Of a stretch of 64,000 nt of DNA, positions 1 through 9,907 are shown in pieces. A program made the translations under genes and the position numbers. A model generated the notes under the pieces. It did no database searches. It was not told where the DNA came from and worked only from the letters and a program-made list of their open reading frames with translations. Origin of the DNA: Brevundimonas sp. 357 (GTDB lineage: Bacteria; Pseudomonadota; Alphaproteobacteria; Caulobacterales; Caulobacteraceae); the NCBI RefSeq assembly GCF_003938605.1, contig NZ_RHWX01000002.1, forward strand, positions 1-64,000, given 5' to 3'. Numbering within the stretch: position 1 is the stretch's first letter; the number at the start of each line of letters is the position of its first letter.

Positions 1-38
1 CCGCAAGGGCGGTAGGCCGAGAGTAAAGCGTAACAGAG

Positions 39-68
39 CGGCCCCCGGAGACATCCGGGGGCCGTTTT
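39..68 (+). terminator. Rho-independent terminator of an upstream gene
   Basis: A perfect 10-bp GC stem (CGGCCCCCGG with its complement), a 6-nt loop and a TTTT tail are read directly. It would end a plus-strand gene lying left of the window, of which no certain codon remains. It also lies just past the stop of the small minus-strand ORF, so the two transcripts converge here. Confidence 0.85.
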
Positions 69-73
69 GCATG

Positions 74-238
74 TCAGCCGTTCGGCGCGCCGGTCGCGGG
101 ATCGGTTTCCGTGCGGCCCGAGTTGCTGCTGCCCTCGGCGCCCTTGGGCTCGGTGGCCGGGCGAGGCGGACTGCCCTCCTTGTCGGGACGCTGGTTCTCG
201 TTCTCGGTTTCGCGGGTCTTGGGGCGTGGTTTCGGCAT
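74..238 (-). CDS. small disordered hypothetical protein, 54 aa
   Basis: This short minus-strand ORF begins MPKPRPKTRE and ends TGAPNG. A textbook Shine-Dalgarno (AGGAGGTG) lies five bases before its ATG. The protein is almost entirely Pro, Glu, Lys, Arg, Ser, Thr and Gly with no hydrophobic stretch, so it should be intrinsically disordered and cytosolic. I recognise no family and assign no function. The strong ribosome site and the clean stop beside a terminator argue that it is real. The plus-strand ORF over the same bases is its shadow. It is divergent from the acyltransferase gene. Confidence 0.6.
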   Translation of the reverse strand: MPKPRPKTRETENENQRPDKEGSPPRPATEPKGAEGSSNSGRTETDPATGAPNG

Positions 239-291
239 GAGCACCTCCTGAATGAGGTCAATGCGGCGATACGCGGTGAAGCTCCGATCTT

Positions 292-315
292 TTGTGCAAG
301 GCGCTGAACGCTAAC
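292..315 (+). promoter_or_regulatory. candidate Caulobacter-type promoter
   Basis: TTGTGC, 12 bases, then GCTAAC (followed by CC) resembles the Caulobacter housekeeping pattern TTGACG-N10-14-GCTANAWC. It lies about 75 bases before the acyltransferase start. The -35 match is poor, so this is only a candidate. Confidence 0.3.
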
Positions 316-388
316 CCGGCCTCAAGGGCTTGGCCGTATGAGGCGGTGTTGGAACGGGACTTGCTGGGATCGTTCCGAAGGGAGCGTC

Positions 389-1546
389 ATGTCGGGACCA
401 CTATCAGTTGAAATCCGCAACCTCGTCGACCTGTCGGCCGAGGAGGGCGTCCAATGGAACAAGTGGGCGCGCGCGGATCCGGACCTGAGCAGCCCCTATT
501 TCCGGTGGGAGTTCGCACGGACGGCCGGGCCGATCTGTCCCGGTTCGGCTGTGGCCGTCTTCAAACGGGACGGCCGCGTCGTCGGCTATTATCCGCATCA
601 GCGTCGGGGCGGGACGGTTCAGCCCCTCGCCGCGCCGATGAACGACTATCACGGCGTCATCGGCCCGCGCGAGGACAAGCCTTCGATGCAGGAGGCGGCG
701 GCCTTGATCGGCGCGCCGCGTTTCGCCGCCGCCGCCTGGATCGGCGAGGCGCCGCAGGCGATGCTGCGCAATCACAGCGTGGTCTCCGTGGTGCCGGATG
801 AGGGCGGATTCGACGCCTGGTACGCACGGCGCCGGAAGGCCTTCCCGAAATACTTCAAGGACAAGGAGCGCTCTCGTCGCGGCCTGGACGGTGCGTTCAG
901 GGCGGTCGAAATCGAGATCGAGCTGCACGACCACGCCCTGCTGAAACGCCTGATCATCGAGAAGAGCGAACAGTACCGCCGCACGGGGCATCACGACATC
1001 TTCGCCTGCGGCTGGACGGGCGATGTCCTGCACGCCTTGATGGATTGCCGGGGCGAGGACGGCTTCGGCGCCTCCATGGCCGTGCTGCGGGTGGACGGAC
1101 GGGTCGTCGCCATGGAGTACTCCATGCACGCCGGGCGTCATTTCCACCTGTGGTTCCCGGTCTATGAGCAGGAGGTCGCGCGCTGGTCGCCCGGCATCGT
1201 GCTGACGCAGGAGACGATCCGTCTGGGCTCGGAGCGAGGCTATCGCATCTTCGACTACGGCGTCGGCGTCGGCGGCAACTACAAGAAATACTATGACGAC
1301 GGGGGCCTTGTGACCGTCGAAGGCGTTGTGGCTCGACCGGGCGTCGGCGTCGCCATGTGCGCGACGGCGAGCGCCGCCCTGGGCGTGCTGGGCCATGCAC
1401 GGGCGGAGCGGTTGCGCATCAGCACGCGGCGGCGTTGGTCCGTGGTCGAGGCGTGTGAGACAAGTCTGGCCGGTCAGGCCTCGGGCGTGCTTAGAGCGGC
1501 CGCCGACATGGTCCGGAAACAAAAAGCGGCCGGCTCGGCCGATTGA
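389..1546 (+). CDS. FemAB/GNAT-like acyltransferase (CelD/BcsL type)
   Basis: The 385-residue soluble protein resembles the GNAT-fold proteins annotated as CelD/BcsL-type or FemAB-like acyltransferases (Acetyltransf_6). The C-terminal half carries the recognisable core: an RRKAFPKYFKDKERS-like basic segment, then MAVLRVDGRVVAMEYSM, and finally DYGVGVGGNYKKYYDDG near residue 295. Family members act on exopolysaccharide or peptidoglycan precursors; Caulobacter HfsK in holdfast synthesis is one example. The substrate here is unknown. The ATG at 389 was chosen over an in-frame ATG 51 bases upstream because GAAGGGA precedes it. The next gene starts 13 bases after the stop, so the two are probably co-transcribed. 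Confidence 0.65.
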   Translation: MSGPLSVEIRNLVDLSAEEGVQWNKWARADPDLSSPYFRWEFARTAGPICPGSAVAVFKRDGRVVGYYPHQRRGGTVQPLAAPMNDYHGVIGPREDKPSMQEAAALIGAPRFAAAAWIGEAPQAMLRNHSVVSVVPDEGGFDAWYARRRKAFPKYFKDKERSRRGLDGAFRAVEIEIELHDHALLKRLIIEKSEQYRRTGHHDIFACGWTGDVLHALMDCRGEDGFGASMAVLRVDGRVVAMEYSMHAGRHFHLWFPVYEQEVARWSPGIVLTQETIRLGSERGYRIFDYGVGVGGNYKKYYDDGGLVTVEGVVARPGVGVAMCATASAALGVLGHARAERLRISTRRRWSVVEACETSLAGQASGVLRAAADMVRKQKAAGSAD

Positions 1547-1559
1547 TGAGGAGAGCGGA

Positions 1560-2489
1560 ATGACGGCTTCCATGACGCGCTACGCGGGCCCGATCACCCA
1601 GGCCGAGATTCACCCGCACGCCCTGGCGGCCGACGGCTTCGCCGAGGATCAGGCGCTGGCCGAGGTGCTGGACCGCTATCCGGCCGATTTGTTCGACATC
1701 AACCTGTACGACTATGACGACGAGGGTCAGGTCAGCCTGCGCACCGGCGCGCGCGGGCGCCTGAACGGCGCCGAACTGCTGGAGGCGATCCAGCAGGGCC
1801 GCCTGTGGGTCAATATGCGCAAGGTGGAGCAGGGCTGGCCCGAGCTGTGGCGCGCGGCCATGGTCGACTTCGAGCGCATCCTGGGCGGTTATGGTCTGAA
1901 GGCGGCCAGCGCCAGCGGCCAACTGATCCTGTCCTCGCCCAAGGCGCGGGTGCCCTACCACTTCGACGCCGGCGGCGTGGTGCTGTTGCACATGCGCGGT
2001 CGCAAGCGCCTGTTCGTCTATCCGGGTGATGAGGCCCATCTGCCGGAGCGCAGCATGGAGCAGGTCGTCACCCGCCAGACGACCGAAGAGATTCCCTATC
2101 GCCGCGCCTTCGAGGACGACGCTCGAATCGTCGATCTGGAGCCGGGCCAGGCGCTGACCTGGCCCTTCTATGCGCCGCATCGGGTGGAGAACCTGGACCG
2201 CTTCTGCGTCTCCCTGTCGGTGGAGTTCCAGAGCTGGCCGTCGCGTATCCGCAACGGGGCGCTCTACACCAACGCCTTCCTGCGCAGCCGGGGAGGGGAG
2301 CCGCGCACGACGGATCGCATGAGCAAGCCCGAACTGGCCGCGCGCTGGGCCGCTTCGGTGGCGTTGAAGCGCACGGGCCTGATGAAGAGCCGCATCGCCG
2401 CGTTCGAGCGGGATTTCGAGCCTGCTGTGGGCGCGACGGATGGCGCTGCGGCCTTGGCGCCGGATCGTGCAGGCGGTCCCGCAACCTGA
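1560..2489 (+). CDS. JmjC/cupin-like putative 2-oxoglutarate oxygenase
   Basis: A 309-residue soluble protein with a cupin_8/JmjC-like core. The possible iron triad is visible as His134-x-Asp136 (in PYHFDAGG) and His207 (in YAPHRVEN), with the strand RGRKRLFVYPG between them. This layout is typical of Fe(II)/2-oxoglutarate hydroxylases; the activity and substrate are inferred. The reading frame is open far upstream, but the ATG at 1560 follows AGGAGAG and sits just after the acyltransferase stop, so this start is preferred. Pairing with the acyltransferase suggests a joint modification role, which the sequence cannot define. Confidence 0.6.
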   Translation: MTASMTRYAGPITQAEIHPHALAADGFAEDQALAEVLDRYPADLFDINLYDYDDEGQVSLRTGARGRLNGAELLEAIQQGRLWVNMRKVEQGWPELWRAAMVDFERILGGYGLKAASASGQLILSSPKARVPYHFDAGGVVLLHMRGRKRLFVYPGDEAHLPERSMEQVVTRQTTEEIPYRRAFEDDARIVDLEPGQALTWPFYAPHRVENLDRFCVSLSVEFQSWPSRIRNGALYTNAFLRSRGGEPRTTDRMSKPELAARWAASVALKRTGLMKSRIAAFERDFEPAVGATDGAAALAPDRAGGPAT

Positions 2490-2592
2490 CGGTCGCCTTA
2501 GGTTAAAAGGGGTTCATGACCTCGATTTAAACTGACTTTGCGGGGCGCGGCCCTCAGTTTCGCCTGGACACAGAGACAGGGAGACCCCGCTG

Positions 2593-3489
2593 ATGAAACC
2601 CGCTGCAATCGCCGCCGCCATGGGAACCGCACTGGCCGCATCCGCCGTTCTGGCGGCGCCGGCCATGGCCGAGGATGTGACGATCCGCAACGCCGTGGCG
2701 CGCGTCATCGTCATTCCGGAAGATCGCTCGGACGTCGGCGTCGAGATCACCCAGGGCTCGGCCGGCCTGCCGGAGCTTCGGATTGAACGCAGAGGCGCTC
2801 AGGTCCGCATCGATGGCGGCTTGGGACGCGGGCGCGGCATGAGCTTTAACGGCGGCCAGATCGGCTCGTGCAACAGCGGCCCCGCAGACGCTCGCCAACC
2901 CGGCGAAGGCGCGACGGTCGAGGTGCGCGGCAAGGGCCGCATTCGCATGGAGGAGGCCCCTCTGATCGTCCTGCGCACGCCGCGCGACGTGGATGTCAGC
3001 GGCGGCGGCGCCATCTTCGGTTCGGTGGGGCGCGGCGCCCGGTCCGTCGAGCTGGGTAATGGAGGCTGCGGCTCGTGGACGGTGGCCAACGTTGATGGCG
3101 ATGTGGACCTGTCGGTCGGCGGATCCGGCTCGATCAGGGCTGGTACGTCACGCAATCTGGAAGCTGCGGTCGGCGGTTCCGGTTCGGTCTTCGCCGGCGC
3201 CACGGGCAAGCTGGACGCCAGCGTCGGCGGTTCGGGCGGCATCGATGTAGCGCGTGTGGATGGAGAGACCAACGTCGCCATCGGCGGATCCGGCGGCGTG
3301 CGGGTGCGCGGCGGCCGCGCCTCGACCCTGGAAGTCTCAATCGGCGGTTCGGGCGACGTGAGCTTCGGCGGAACGGCGGGCGATGTTTCGGTCGCCATCG
3401 CTGGTTCGGGCGACGTGCGAGTGGCCGAAGCCACGGGCGCGGTGTCCCGCTCGATCGTGGGATCAGGGGATCTGCGCATCGGTCGCTGA
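2593..3489 (+). CDS. secreted GIN-domain (DUF2807) beta-solenoid protein
   Basis: The 298-residue product starts with a Sec signal peptide (cleavage likely after APAMA, residue about 26). The body is a repeating strand-turn pattern in which VGGSGS, VGGSGG, IGGSGG, IGGSGD, IAGSGD and IVGSGD recur every 18-20 residues from about residue 178 to the end. This is the signature of the head-GIN/DUF2807 family of putative adhesins, which fold as right-handed beta-solenoids. Periplasmic or cell-surface location is expected; the ligand is unknown. GGGAGACC precedes the start. A strong terminator follows, so it is probably transcribed alone. Confidence 0.75.
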   Translation: MKPAAIAAAMGTALAASAVLAAPAMAEDVTIRNAVARVIVIPEDRSDVGVEITQGSAGLPELRIERRGAQVRIDGGLGRGRGMSFNGGQIGSCNSGPADARQPGEGATVEVRGKGRIRMEEAPLIVLRTPRDVDVSGGGAIFGSVGRGARSVELGNGGCGSWTVANVDGDVDLSVGGSGSIRAGTSRNLEAAVGGSGSVFAGATGKLDASVGGSGGIDVARVDGETNVAIGGSGGVRVRGGRASTLEVSIGGSGDVSFGGTAGDVSVAIAGSGDVRVAEATGAVSRSIVGSGDLRIGR

Positions 3490-3510
3490 CGCCGCGACCC
3501 CCTGAAGGAG

Positions 3511-3546
3511 AAGGCCCGGGAGCGTGGAACCCCTCGGGCCTTTTTC
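3511..3546 (+). terminator. terminator of the GIN-domain gene
   Basis: AAGGCCCGGG pairs with CCTCGGGCC around a short loop and runs into TTTTT. It lies 20 bases after the stop codon. Confidence 0.85.
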
Positions 3547-3571
3547 ATGCCTGGGGCCTGGACGGTCCGGG

Positions 3572-3606
3572 CAAACAAAAACCCCGGCGGATCGCTCCGC
3601 CGGGGT
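3572..3606 (-). terminator. terminator of the porin gene (bidirectional hairpin)
   Basis: CCCCGGCGGA and TCCGCCGGGG form a 10-bp stem with a four-base loop. On the minus strand it is followed by TTTTTGTTT, on the plus strand only by TTTCG, so its main job is to end the minus-strand porin transcript. Confidence 0.85.
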
Positions 3607-3644
3607 TTCGTTGATCCGTGCGGTCGGAAGACCGCGAAGATCGC

Positions 3645-4403
3645 TTAGAGGCCGAGCAGGGCGGACACGCCGTTGTGCGTGCGGCCCAGGTTGGCGCCGG
3701 CTTGGTCGCGGGCTTGCAGACCGCCGCCGAAGCTGTAGCGCATGCCGATCTTGAAGACGTTGGCGTCGACGTCCAGGTCCGAGGACTTGACGTAGTCGTA
3801 GCCGCCGAAGACCGAGTACGGCGAGTTGGCGAACTGGTACTCAGCAGCCACGCCGGCCGACCAGGCGTCGACGTCGCCGGCGCCGATGAAGATGTTGTCG
3901 GCGTCGACGTTGGTGTAGGCGGCGCCGCCGCTCAGGCGCAGTTGCGGCGTGGCGTAGAAGGCGGCGTCGCCGGCCACGGTCCAGATGTCGGCGTCAGCAG
4001 CCGTGCCGTACGAGACAACGCCCGTCAGGGTGGCGCGGTCCAGGTACTTCTGGCCTTCCAGGCCGAAGGTGTTCAGCGTGGTGTTGCCCAGTTCCGAAGC
4101 GGCGTAGAAGCCGCCGAAGCGCATGTCTTCGATCTTCTTCGACAGGTGCACGGCGCCGGCCAGGGTGGTTTCGTCGCCGGCGTGCTGGACGTCCGTGTAG
4201 GCGGCTTCAGCGTTGAAGGTGACGGTCCAGTCGCCGAACACCGGCGAAGCGACGGTGCCGTCGATGACGCCGCGGTTCACGTCGGTGCCTTCGACGTCAG
4301 CGTAGTTGTAGGCGATGCCGACCGAGCCGATGGCGTCTTGAGCGAAGGCGGGAGCGGCGATCAGGGTCGCGGCGGCGACCGAAGCGAGAAAGACGGTTTT
4401 CAT
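3645..4403 (-). CDS. outer-membrane beta-barrel porin-like protein
   Basis: A 252-residue protein with a clear signal peptide (MKTVFLASVAAATLIAAPAFAQ). The mature part alternates short amphipathic strands rich in Tyr, Phe, Gly, Asn and Asp, as in small transmembrane beta-barrels; KIGMRYSFGGG near the end looks like a barrel strand. The C-terminus ends in LLGL rather than a classic terminal Phe. The start at 4403 was chosen because TAAGGACAAG precedes it and the signal peptide begins there; an in-frame codon 27 bases upstream adds only charged residues. No specific substrate is apparent. It is monocistronic, with its own terminator. Confidence 0.65.
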   Translation of the reverse strand: MKTVFLASVAAATLIAAPAFAQDAIGSVGIAYNYADVEGTDVNRGVIDGTVASPVFGDWTVTFNAEAAYTDVQHAGDETTLAGAVHLSKKIEDMRFGGFYAASELGNTTLNTFGLEGQKYLDRATLTGVVSYGTAADADIWTVAGDAAFYATPQLRLSGGAAYTNVDADNIFIGAGDVDAWSAGVAAEYQFANSPYSVFGGYDYVKSSDLDVDANVFKIGMRYSFGGGLQARDQAGANLGRTHNGVSALLGL

Positions 4404-4725
4404 TTTCTTGTCCTTATGTACTGCCGCCAAACAAGCTTGGCCCGTCCGGCGATGAGCGAGACATAGGTCGCTCTTTGGCGCTTTGCCGTAACAAACATGT
4501 CATGCAGAGGTCACATCAGGGGCGATGTTGCCCAAAAGTGACGCATTGCGGCATAACTGCGTCAGTATGCGGCGCGCATTGCGGCAACGCCTTTCCGCGG
4601 CGTTCATCTGGCCGTTTTCCCGCCTCAGTCCCTAACGATCGGCCCGTGTTATGTTGCAGTGCGCGGTCAGGGAGGGGCGCGGGCGACGTGAGTCGCAAAC
4701 CCTGACGGGGCGGGGATTTCCGCGC

Positions 4726-4754
4726 TTGACGGAAACGGAATCGGAAGGCATAAG
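4726..4754 (+). promoter_or_regulatory. candidate promoter of the S10 operon
   Basis: TTGACG, a 17-base spacer, then CATAAG. The -35 box matches the Caulobacter and sigma-70 consensus exactly. Transcription from about 4761 would leave a leader of roughly 230 nt before rpsJ. Confidence 0.55.
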
Positions 4755-4767
4755 CACCCCTCTTGTT

Positions 4768-4850
4768 GGACCGGCTGTGCACTTTCGGGTGCAGACGCGG
4801 TCCGCAGGGACGACCTAAGTTACTGTTCTTTGCAGCTTCTTGGGAACTTA
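4768..4850 (+). promoter_or_regulatory. structured 5' leader of the S10 operon
   Basis: Two inverted repeats follow the candidate promoter. GGACCG (4768) pairs with CGGTCC (4798) and encloses TGCAC/GTGCA; TAAGTT (4816) pairs with AACTTA (4845). In gammaproteobacteria the S10 leader is bound by L4 for autogenous control. A similar role here is an inference; the sequence is not an obvious copy of that leader. Confidence 0.4.
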
Positions 4851-4988
4851 CGGCCTTCGCGGGGGACTGCGTGGGCCGCTCGTTTTTGCGGATTTGCGTT
4901 TCCTGGGGGCGAGTGATCGCTCTGAGGCTTCGGTCTTTGAAATGGTTCACAGGGACGCGGCTCCGGCCGCATGGGAATAACAACCGAT

Positions 4989-5294
<306 letters not shown>

Positions 5295-5317
5295 GAAAGA
5301 AAGAGGCGGGATCCGAC

Positions 5318-6061
5318 ATGCGCACGGGCGTGATCGCCAAGAAGCTGGGGATGACCCGCGTGTTCGCCGATGACGGCGCACACGTTCCGGTCACTGTGCT
5401 CCAGCTCGACGGCTGCCAAGTCGTCGGCCAACGTACCAAGGAGCGCGACGGTTACGTCGCCCTTCAGCTGGGCGCTGGCGTTAAGAAGGCCAAGAACACG
5501 GCCAAGGCTCAACGCGAAGTCTTCGCGAAGGCCGAGGTCGAACCTAAGGCCTATGTAACCGAGTTCCGCGTGGGTGAAGACGCCCTGCTGGACGTGGGCG
5601 CCGAACTGTCGGCCGACCACTTCCTCGCGGGCCAGAAGGTCGACATCCAGGGCCATACCATTGGTAAGGGCTTTGCCGGCGCCATGAAGCGCTGGAACTT
5701 CGGTGGTCTGCGCGCCTCGCACGGCGTGTCGATTTCGCACCGTTCGCATGGTTCGACCGGCCAGCGTCAGGATCCGGGCAAGGTCTTCAAGGGCAAGAAG
5801 ATGGCTGGCCATCTCGGCCAGGAAGTCGTCACGACCCAGAACCTGACCGTCGTCCGCGTCGACGCCGAGCGTGGCCTGATCCTGATCAAGGGCGCTGTCC
5901 CGGGTCACGACGGCGCCTACGTCAAGGTCAGCGACGCCATCAAGAAGGCCCGTCCCTCGGACGCCCCGTTCCCGGGCGCCGTGAAGTCGGCCGCTGCTCA
6001 ACCCGCTTCGACCCCGGCTGAAGCGCCGGCCGTGGAAGCGACCGAAGGCGGTGAAGCGTAA
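5318..6061 (+). CDS. rplC: 50S ribosomal protein L3
   Basis: A 247-residue protein starting [16 protein letters not shown]. The long loop [20 protein letters not shown] reaches the peptidyl-transferase centre and contains the glutamine that PrmB methylates in other bacteria. L3 is an early 23S assembly protein. Compared with about 210 residues in E. coli it has an extra C-terminal tail of Ala, Pro and Glu from about residue 215, probably disordered. AAAGAGGCGGG precedes the start. Its stop overlaps the rplD start by one base. Confidence 0.97.
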   Translation: MRTGVIAKKLGMTRVFADDGAHVPVTVLQLDGCQVVGQRTKERDGYVALQLGAGVKKAKNTAKAQREVFAKAEVEPKAYVTEFRVGEDALLDVGAELSADHFLAGQKVDIQGHTIGKGFAGAMKRWNFGGLRASHGVSISHRSHGSTGQRQDPGKVFKGKKMAGHLGQEVVTTQNLTVVRVDAERGLILIKGAVPGHDGAYVKVSDAIKKARPSDAPFPGAVKSAAAQPASTPAEAPAVEATEGGEA

Positions 6062-6699
6062 TGAAACTCTCGGTCATCAAACTCGACGGCAAGGCTGCTG
6101 GCGACGTTGAGCTGTCGGACGCCGTCTTCGGCATCTCCGACATCCGCGGCGACCTGCTGGCCCGTTACGTCAACTGGCAGCTGGCCAAGCGCCGCGCCGG
6201 CACGCACAAGGTTCAAACCCGCAACGAGAACTCTCGTACGGGCAAGAAGATGTACAAGCAAAAGGGCACCGGCGGCGCTCGTCACGGTTCGCGCCGTGCG
6301 CCGCAGTTCGTCGGCGGCTCGCGCGCCTTCGGTCCGGTTGTCCGTGACCACGGCTACTCGCTGCCGAAGAAGGTCCGCGCCCTGGCTCTGCGTCACGCCC
6401 TGTCGTCCAAGGCCAAGGCCGGCGACCTGGTCGTCGTCGACAGCGTCTCGGTCAAGGAAGCCAAGACGGCCTCGCTGCGCGAGACCTTCGGTAAGCTGGG
6501 CTGGACCAAGGCTCTGATCATCGCGGGTCCGGAAGTTGAAACCAACTTCGGCCTGGCCGCGCGCAACATCCCGCACATCGACGTGCTGCCGAACGCCGGC
6601 CTGAACGTCTATGACATCCTGCGGGCCGACAAACTGGTGCTGACCAAGGCGGCTGTTGAAGCCATCGAGGCGCGCTTCGCTGAGAAGGAAGCCGCATAA
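6061..6699 (+). CDS. rplD: 50S ribosomal protein L4
   Basis: The 212-residue protein contains the extended-loop motif [20 protein letters not shown], which lines the peptide exit tunnel near 23S domain I. In E. coli the same protein also represses its own operon by binding the S10 leader, which is of interest given the hairpins ahead of rpsJ here. Start and stop overlap the neighbours by single bases on both sides (TAATG junctions), so translation is probably coupled. Confidence 0.97.
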   Translation: MKLSVIKLDGKAAGDVELSDAVFGISDIRGDLLARYVNWQLAKRRAGTHKVQTRNENSRTGKKMYKQKGTGGARHGSRRAPQFVGGSRAFGPVVRDHGYSLPKKVRALALRHALSSKAKAGDLVVVDSVSVKEAKTASLRETFGKLGWTKALIIAGPEVETNFGLAARNIPHIDVLPNAGLNVYDILRADKLVLTKAAVEAIEARFAEKEAA

Positions 6700-7004
6700 T
6701 GGCCGCCGCTCAACCCACCGCCAAGCACTACGACACCATCCTGGCTCCGGTGATCACCGAGAAGGCCACGATCCTGTCGGAGCAGAACAAGGTCGTCTTC
6801 CGCGTCGCCGGCACGGCGACCAAGGACGAGATCGCCGCTGCGGTCGAAAGCCTGTTCAAAGTCAACGTCCTCAAGGTCAACACCCTGGTTCAAAAGGGCA
6901 AGACCAAGCGCTTCCGGGGCATCCTGGGCCGTCGCGTGGACATCAAGAAAGCGATCGTGACGCTGGCCGAAGGCCAGTCGATCGACGTCACGACGGGGCT
7001 CTAA
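6699..7004 (+). CDS. rplW: 50S ribosomal protein L23
   Basis: The 101-residue product has the L23 signature [17 protein letters not shown] near the N-terminus and [16 protein letters not shown] in the middle. L23 borders the tunnel exit and is the docking point for trigger factor and the signal recognition particle. An Ala-rich N-terminal stub (MAAAQPTAK) precedes the conserved core. rplB begins four bases after its stop. Confidence 0.97.
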   Translation: MAAAQPTAKHYDTILAPVITEKATILSEQNKVVFRVAGTATKDEIAAAVESLFKVNVLKVNTLVQKGKTKRFRGILGRRVDIKKAIVTLAEGQSIDVTTGL

Positions 7005-7008
7005 GAAG

Positions 7009-7845
7009 ATGGCTCTGAAGCATTACAATCCGACGTCGCCGGGCCGCCGCGCCCTGGTGCTGGTCGACCGTTCCGAGCTGCACAAAGGCCGCCCGGAGAA
7101 GTCGCTGACCGAAGGCCTGACCAAGTCGGGCGGTCGTGGTCAGGGCGGTCGCATCGCTGTCCGCTTCCGCGGCGGCGGCGCCAAGAAGCTGTACCGCAAG
7201 ATCGACTTCAAGCGTCGCAAGTTCGACGTGGTCGGCACGGTCGAGCGTCTGGAATACGACCCCAACCGCACCGCCTTCATCGCCCTGGTTGTCTACCCGG
7301 ACGGCGAGAAGACCTACATCATCGCGCCTCAGCGCCTTCACGCCGGCGACACCATCGTCGCGGGTGAGAAGGTCGACGTGAAGCCGGGCAACGCCATGCC
7401 GCTGCGCTCGATCCCCGTCGGCACCATCATCCACAACGTGGAGATGAAGCCGGGCAAGGGCGCTCAGCTGGCCCGTTCGGCCGGCGCCTACGCTCAACTG
7501 GTCGGTCGCGACCAGGGCTACGCTCAGATCCGTCTGGGCTCGGGTGAGCTTCGCATGGTCCTGGACGGCTGCATGGCCGTGGTCGGCGCCGTGTCGAACC
7601 CCGAGCACATGAACCAGAACCTGGGCAAGGCGGGCCGCAAGCGTCACATGGGCTGGCGTCCGCACGTCCGCGGCGTCGCCATGAACCCGATCGACCACCC
7701 GCACGGTGGTGGTGAAGGCCGGACCTCTGGTGGTCGCACCCCGGTTACGCCGTGGGGCAAGGACACCAAGGGCACCCGTACCCGCAAGAACAAGGCCACG
7801 GATAAGTTCATCATCCGTAGCCGTCACGTGAAGAAGGCTCGCTAA
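7009..7845 (+). CDS. rplB: 50S ribosomal protein L2
   Basis: The 278-residue protein has full family length. It shows the SH3-like RNA-binding core and the diagnostic C-terminal segment [17 protein letters not shown], whose conserved histidine lies near the peptidyl-transferase centre. L2 is needed for subunit joining. The start follows an AAGA-type weak ribosome site immediately after rplW, consistent with coupling. Confidence 0.98.
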   Translation: MALKHYNPTSPGRRALVLVDRSELHKGRPEKSLTEGLTKSGGRGQGGRIAVRFRGGGAKKLYRKIDFKRRKFDVVGTVERLEYDPNRTAFIALVVYPDGEKTYIIAPQRLHAGDTIVAGEKVDVKPGNAMPLRSIPVGTIIHNVEMKPGKGAQLARSAGAYAQLVGRDQGYAQIRLGSGELRMVLDGCMAVVGAVSNPEHMNQNLGKAGRKRHMGWRPHVRGVAMNPIDHPHGGGEGRTSGGRTPVTPWGKDTKGTRTRKNKATDKFIIRSRHVKKAR

Positions 7846-7847
7846 GA

Positions 7848-8126
7848 ATGGCCCGCTCCTCCTGGAAAGGCCCGTTTGTCGACGGGTATCTGCTCAAGAA
7901 GGCCGACGCCGCTCAATCGTCGGGCCGCAAGGACGTGATCAAGACGTGGTCGCGCCGCTCCACCATCCTGCCGCAGTTCGTCGGTCTGACGTTCGGCGTC
8001 CACAACGGCCAGAAGCATGTGCCGGTGTCGGTCTCCGAAGAAATGGTCGGCATGAAGTTCGGCGAGTTCGCCCCGACCCGGAACTTCCCGGGCCACGCGG
8101 CGGACAAGAAGGCCAAGAGGAAGTAA
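7848..8126 (+). CDS. rpsS: 30S ribosomal protein S19
   Basis: A 92-residue protein beginning [16 protein letters not shown], with the motif [19 protein letters not shown] and the C-terminal [17 protein letters not shown]. It pairs with S13 in the 30S head near the A-site tRNA. Length and start match the family closely. It lies two bases after rplB and three before rplV. Confidence 0.98.
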   Translation: MARSSWKGPFVDGYLLKKADAAQSSGRKDVIKTWSRRSTILPQFVGLTFGVHNGQKHVPVSVSEEMVGMKFGEFAPTRNFPGHAADKKAKRK

Positions 8127-8129
8127 TCC

Positions 8130-8509
8130 ATGGCCCAGACCAAGAACCCCCGTCGCGTTGACGCGACCGAGGCCCGCGCCAAGCTGGTCAACGTCCGCAT
8201 CAGCCCGCAGAAGCTGAACCTGGTGGCCGCGTCGATCCGCGGTCTGCCGGTCCAGAAGGCGCTGAACGAGCTGGAATTCAGCCACAAGCGCATCGCTGGC
8301 GATGTCCGCAAGGTTCTGTACTCGGCGATCTCGAACGCTGAGAACAACCACAACCTCGACATCGACAACCTGGTTGTCGCCGAGGCCTTCGTGGGCAAGA
8401 ACCTGGTGATGAAGCGTTTCGCGAGCCGCGCTCGCGGTCGCTCATCGCGCATCCTGAAACCCTTTAGCGAGATCACGATCGTGGTCCGTGAAGCCGGCGA
8501 GGCTGCCTG

Positions 8510-8510
<1 letters not shown>
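8130..8510 (+). CDS. rplV: 50S ribosomal protein L22
   Basis: The 126-residue product carries the L22 helix-sheet core ([20 protein letters not shown]) and the beta-hairpin [20 protein letters not shown], whose tip narrows the exit tunnel and is a known site of macrolide-resistance changes. An N-terminal [18 protein letters not shown] precedes the core. Its TGA overlaps the rpsC ATG by one base. Confidence 0.97.
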
Positions 8511-9256
<746 letters not shown>

Positions 9257-9262
9257 TAGGCC

Positions 9263-9700
9263 ATGTTGCAACCGAAAAAGACCAAGTACCGCAAGGCCTT
9301 CAAGGGCCGCATCCACGGCTCGTCCAAGGGTGGTTTCTCGCTGAACTTCGGCTCCTACGGTCTGAAGGCCGTCGAGCCGGAGCGCATCACGGCGCGTCAG
9401 ATCGAAGCGGCTCGCCGCGCGATCACCCGTCAGATGAAGCGTCAGGGCCGCGTCTGGATCCGTATCTTCCCCGACGTGCCGGTCTCCGGCAAGCCGGCCG
9501 AAGTGCGGATGGGTAAGGGCAAGGGCGCGGTGGACCACTGGGCCGCTCGCGTGGCCCCGGGCCGCATCATGTTCGAAATCGACGGCGTGCCGGACGACGT
9601 GGCTCGTGAAGCGCTGCGCCTCGGCGCCGCCAAGCTGCCGATCCGCACCAAGGTGGTCACCCGCCTGGACGCCGGCATCGTTACGGAGCAAGCCGCCTAA
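9263..9700 (+). CDS. rplP: 50S ribosomal protein L16
   Basis: A 145-residue product with the L16 hallmarks [26 protein letters not shown] and the Gly-rich [17 protein letters not shown]. It contacts A-site tRNA and organises the peptidyl-transferase region. GATAGG precedes the ATG. The TAATG junction with rpmC implies translational coupling. Confidence 0.97.
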   Translation: MLQPKKTKYRKAFKGRIHGSSKGGFSLNFGSYGLKAVEPERITARQIEAARRAITRQMKRQGRVWIRIFPDVPVSGKPAEVRMGKGKGAVDHWAARVAPGRIMFEIDGVPDDVAREALRLGAAKLPIRTKVVTRLDAGIVTEQAA

Positions 9701-9897
9701 TGACCAAGATCGCCGATCTCCGGTCGCAAACCGTCGACCAACTGTCCGACGAGCTGCTGAAGCTCAAGAAGGAACAGTTCAACCTGCGCTTCCAGGCCGC
9801 CACCGGCCAGATGGAAAAGACCCACCGGGTCTCGGAAGTGCGCAAGGACATCGCTCGCATCTCGACGCTTCTGCGCGAGAAGCGTGCGGCCTCGTAA
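9700..9897 (+). CDS. rpmC: 50S ribosomal protein L29
   Basis: The 65-residue two-helix protein reads [15 protein letters not shown] and has the conserved [20 protein letters not shown] and VRKDIARI segments. It sits beside L23 at the tunnel exit. Length is normal for the family. AAGGA after its stop provides the rpsQ ribosome site. Confidence 0.96.
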   Translation: MTKIADLRSQTVDQLSDELLKLKKEQFNLRFQAATGQMEKTHRVSEVRKDIARISTLLREKRAAS

Positions 9898-9907
9898 GGA
9901 AACACCG

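Larger units (their letters stand above)
4404..4988. other. intergenic region between porin and rpsJ
   Basis: This 585-bp stretch separates two divergent genes. ORFs crossing it are rich in Arg, Pro and Cys without family resemblance and look non-coding. It holds the porin promoter side (no clear boxes seen), a candidate promoter near 4726-4754, and a leader with several hairpins before rpsJ. No tRNA was found. Confidence 0.6.

Noticed and set aside
1326..1559. N-terminal extension of the cupin-like protein
   Set aside because: It overlaps the acyltransferase gene and lacks a ribosome site, while ATG 1560 has AGGAGAG at good distance.
4516..4983. 155-codon minus-strand ORF upstream of rpsJ
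   Set aside because: Arg/Pro/Ser-rich without family resemblance. It lies across the leader hairpins and promoter of the S10 operon, and no Shine-Dalgarno was seen.
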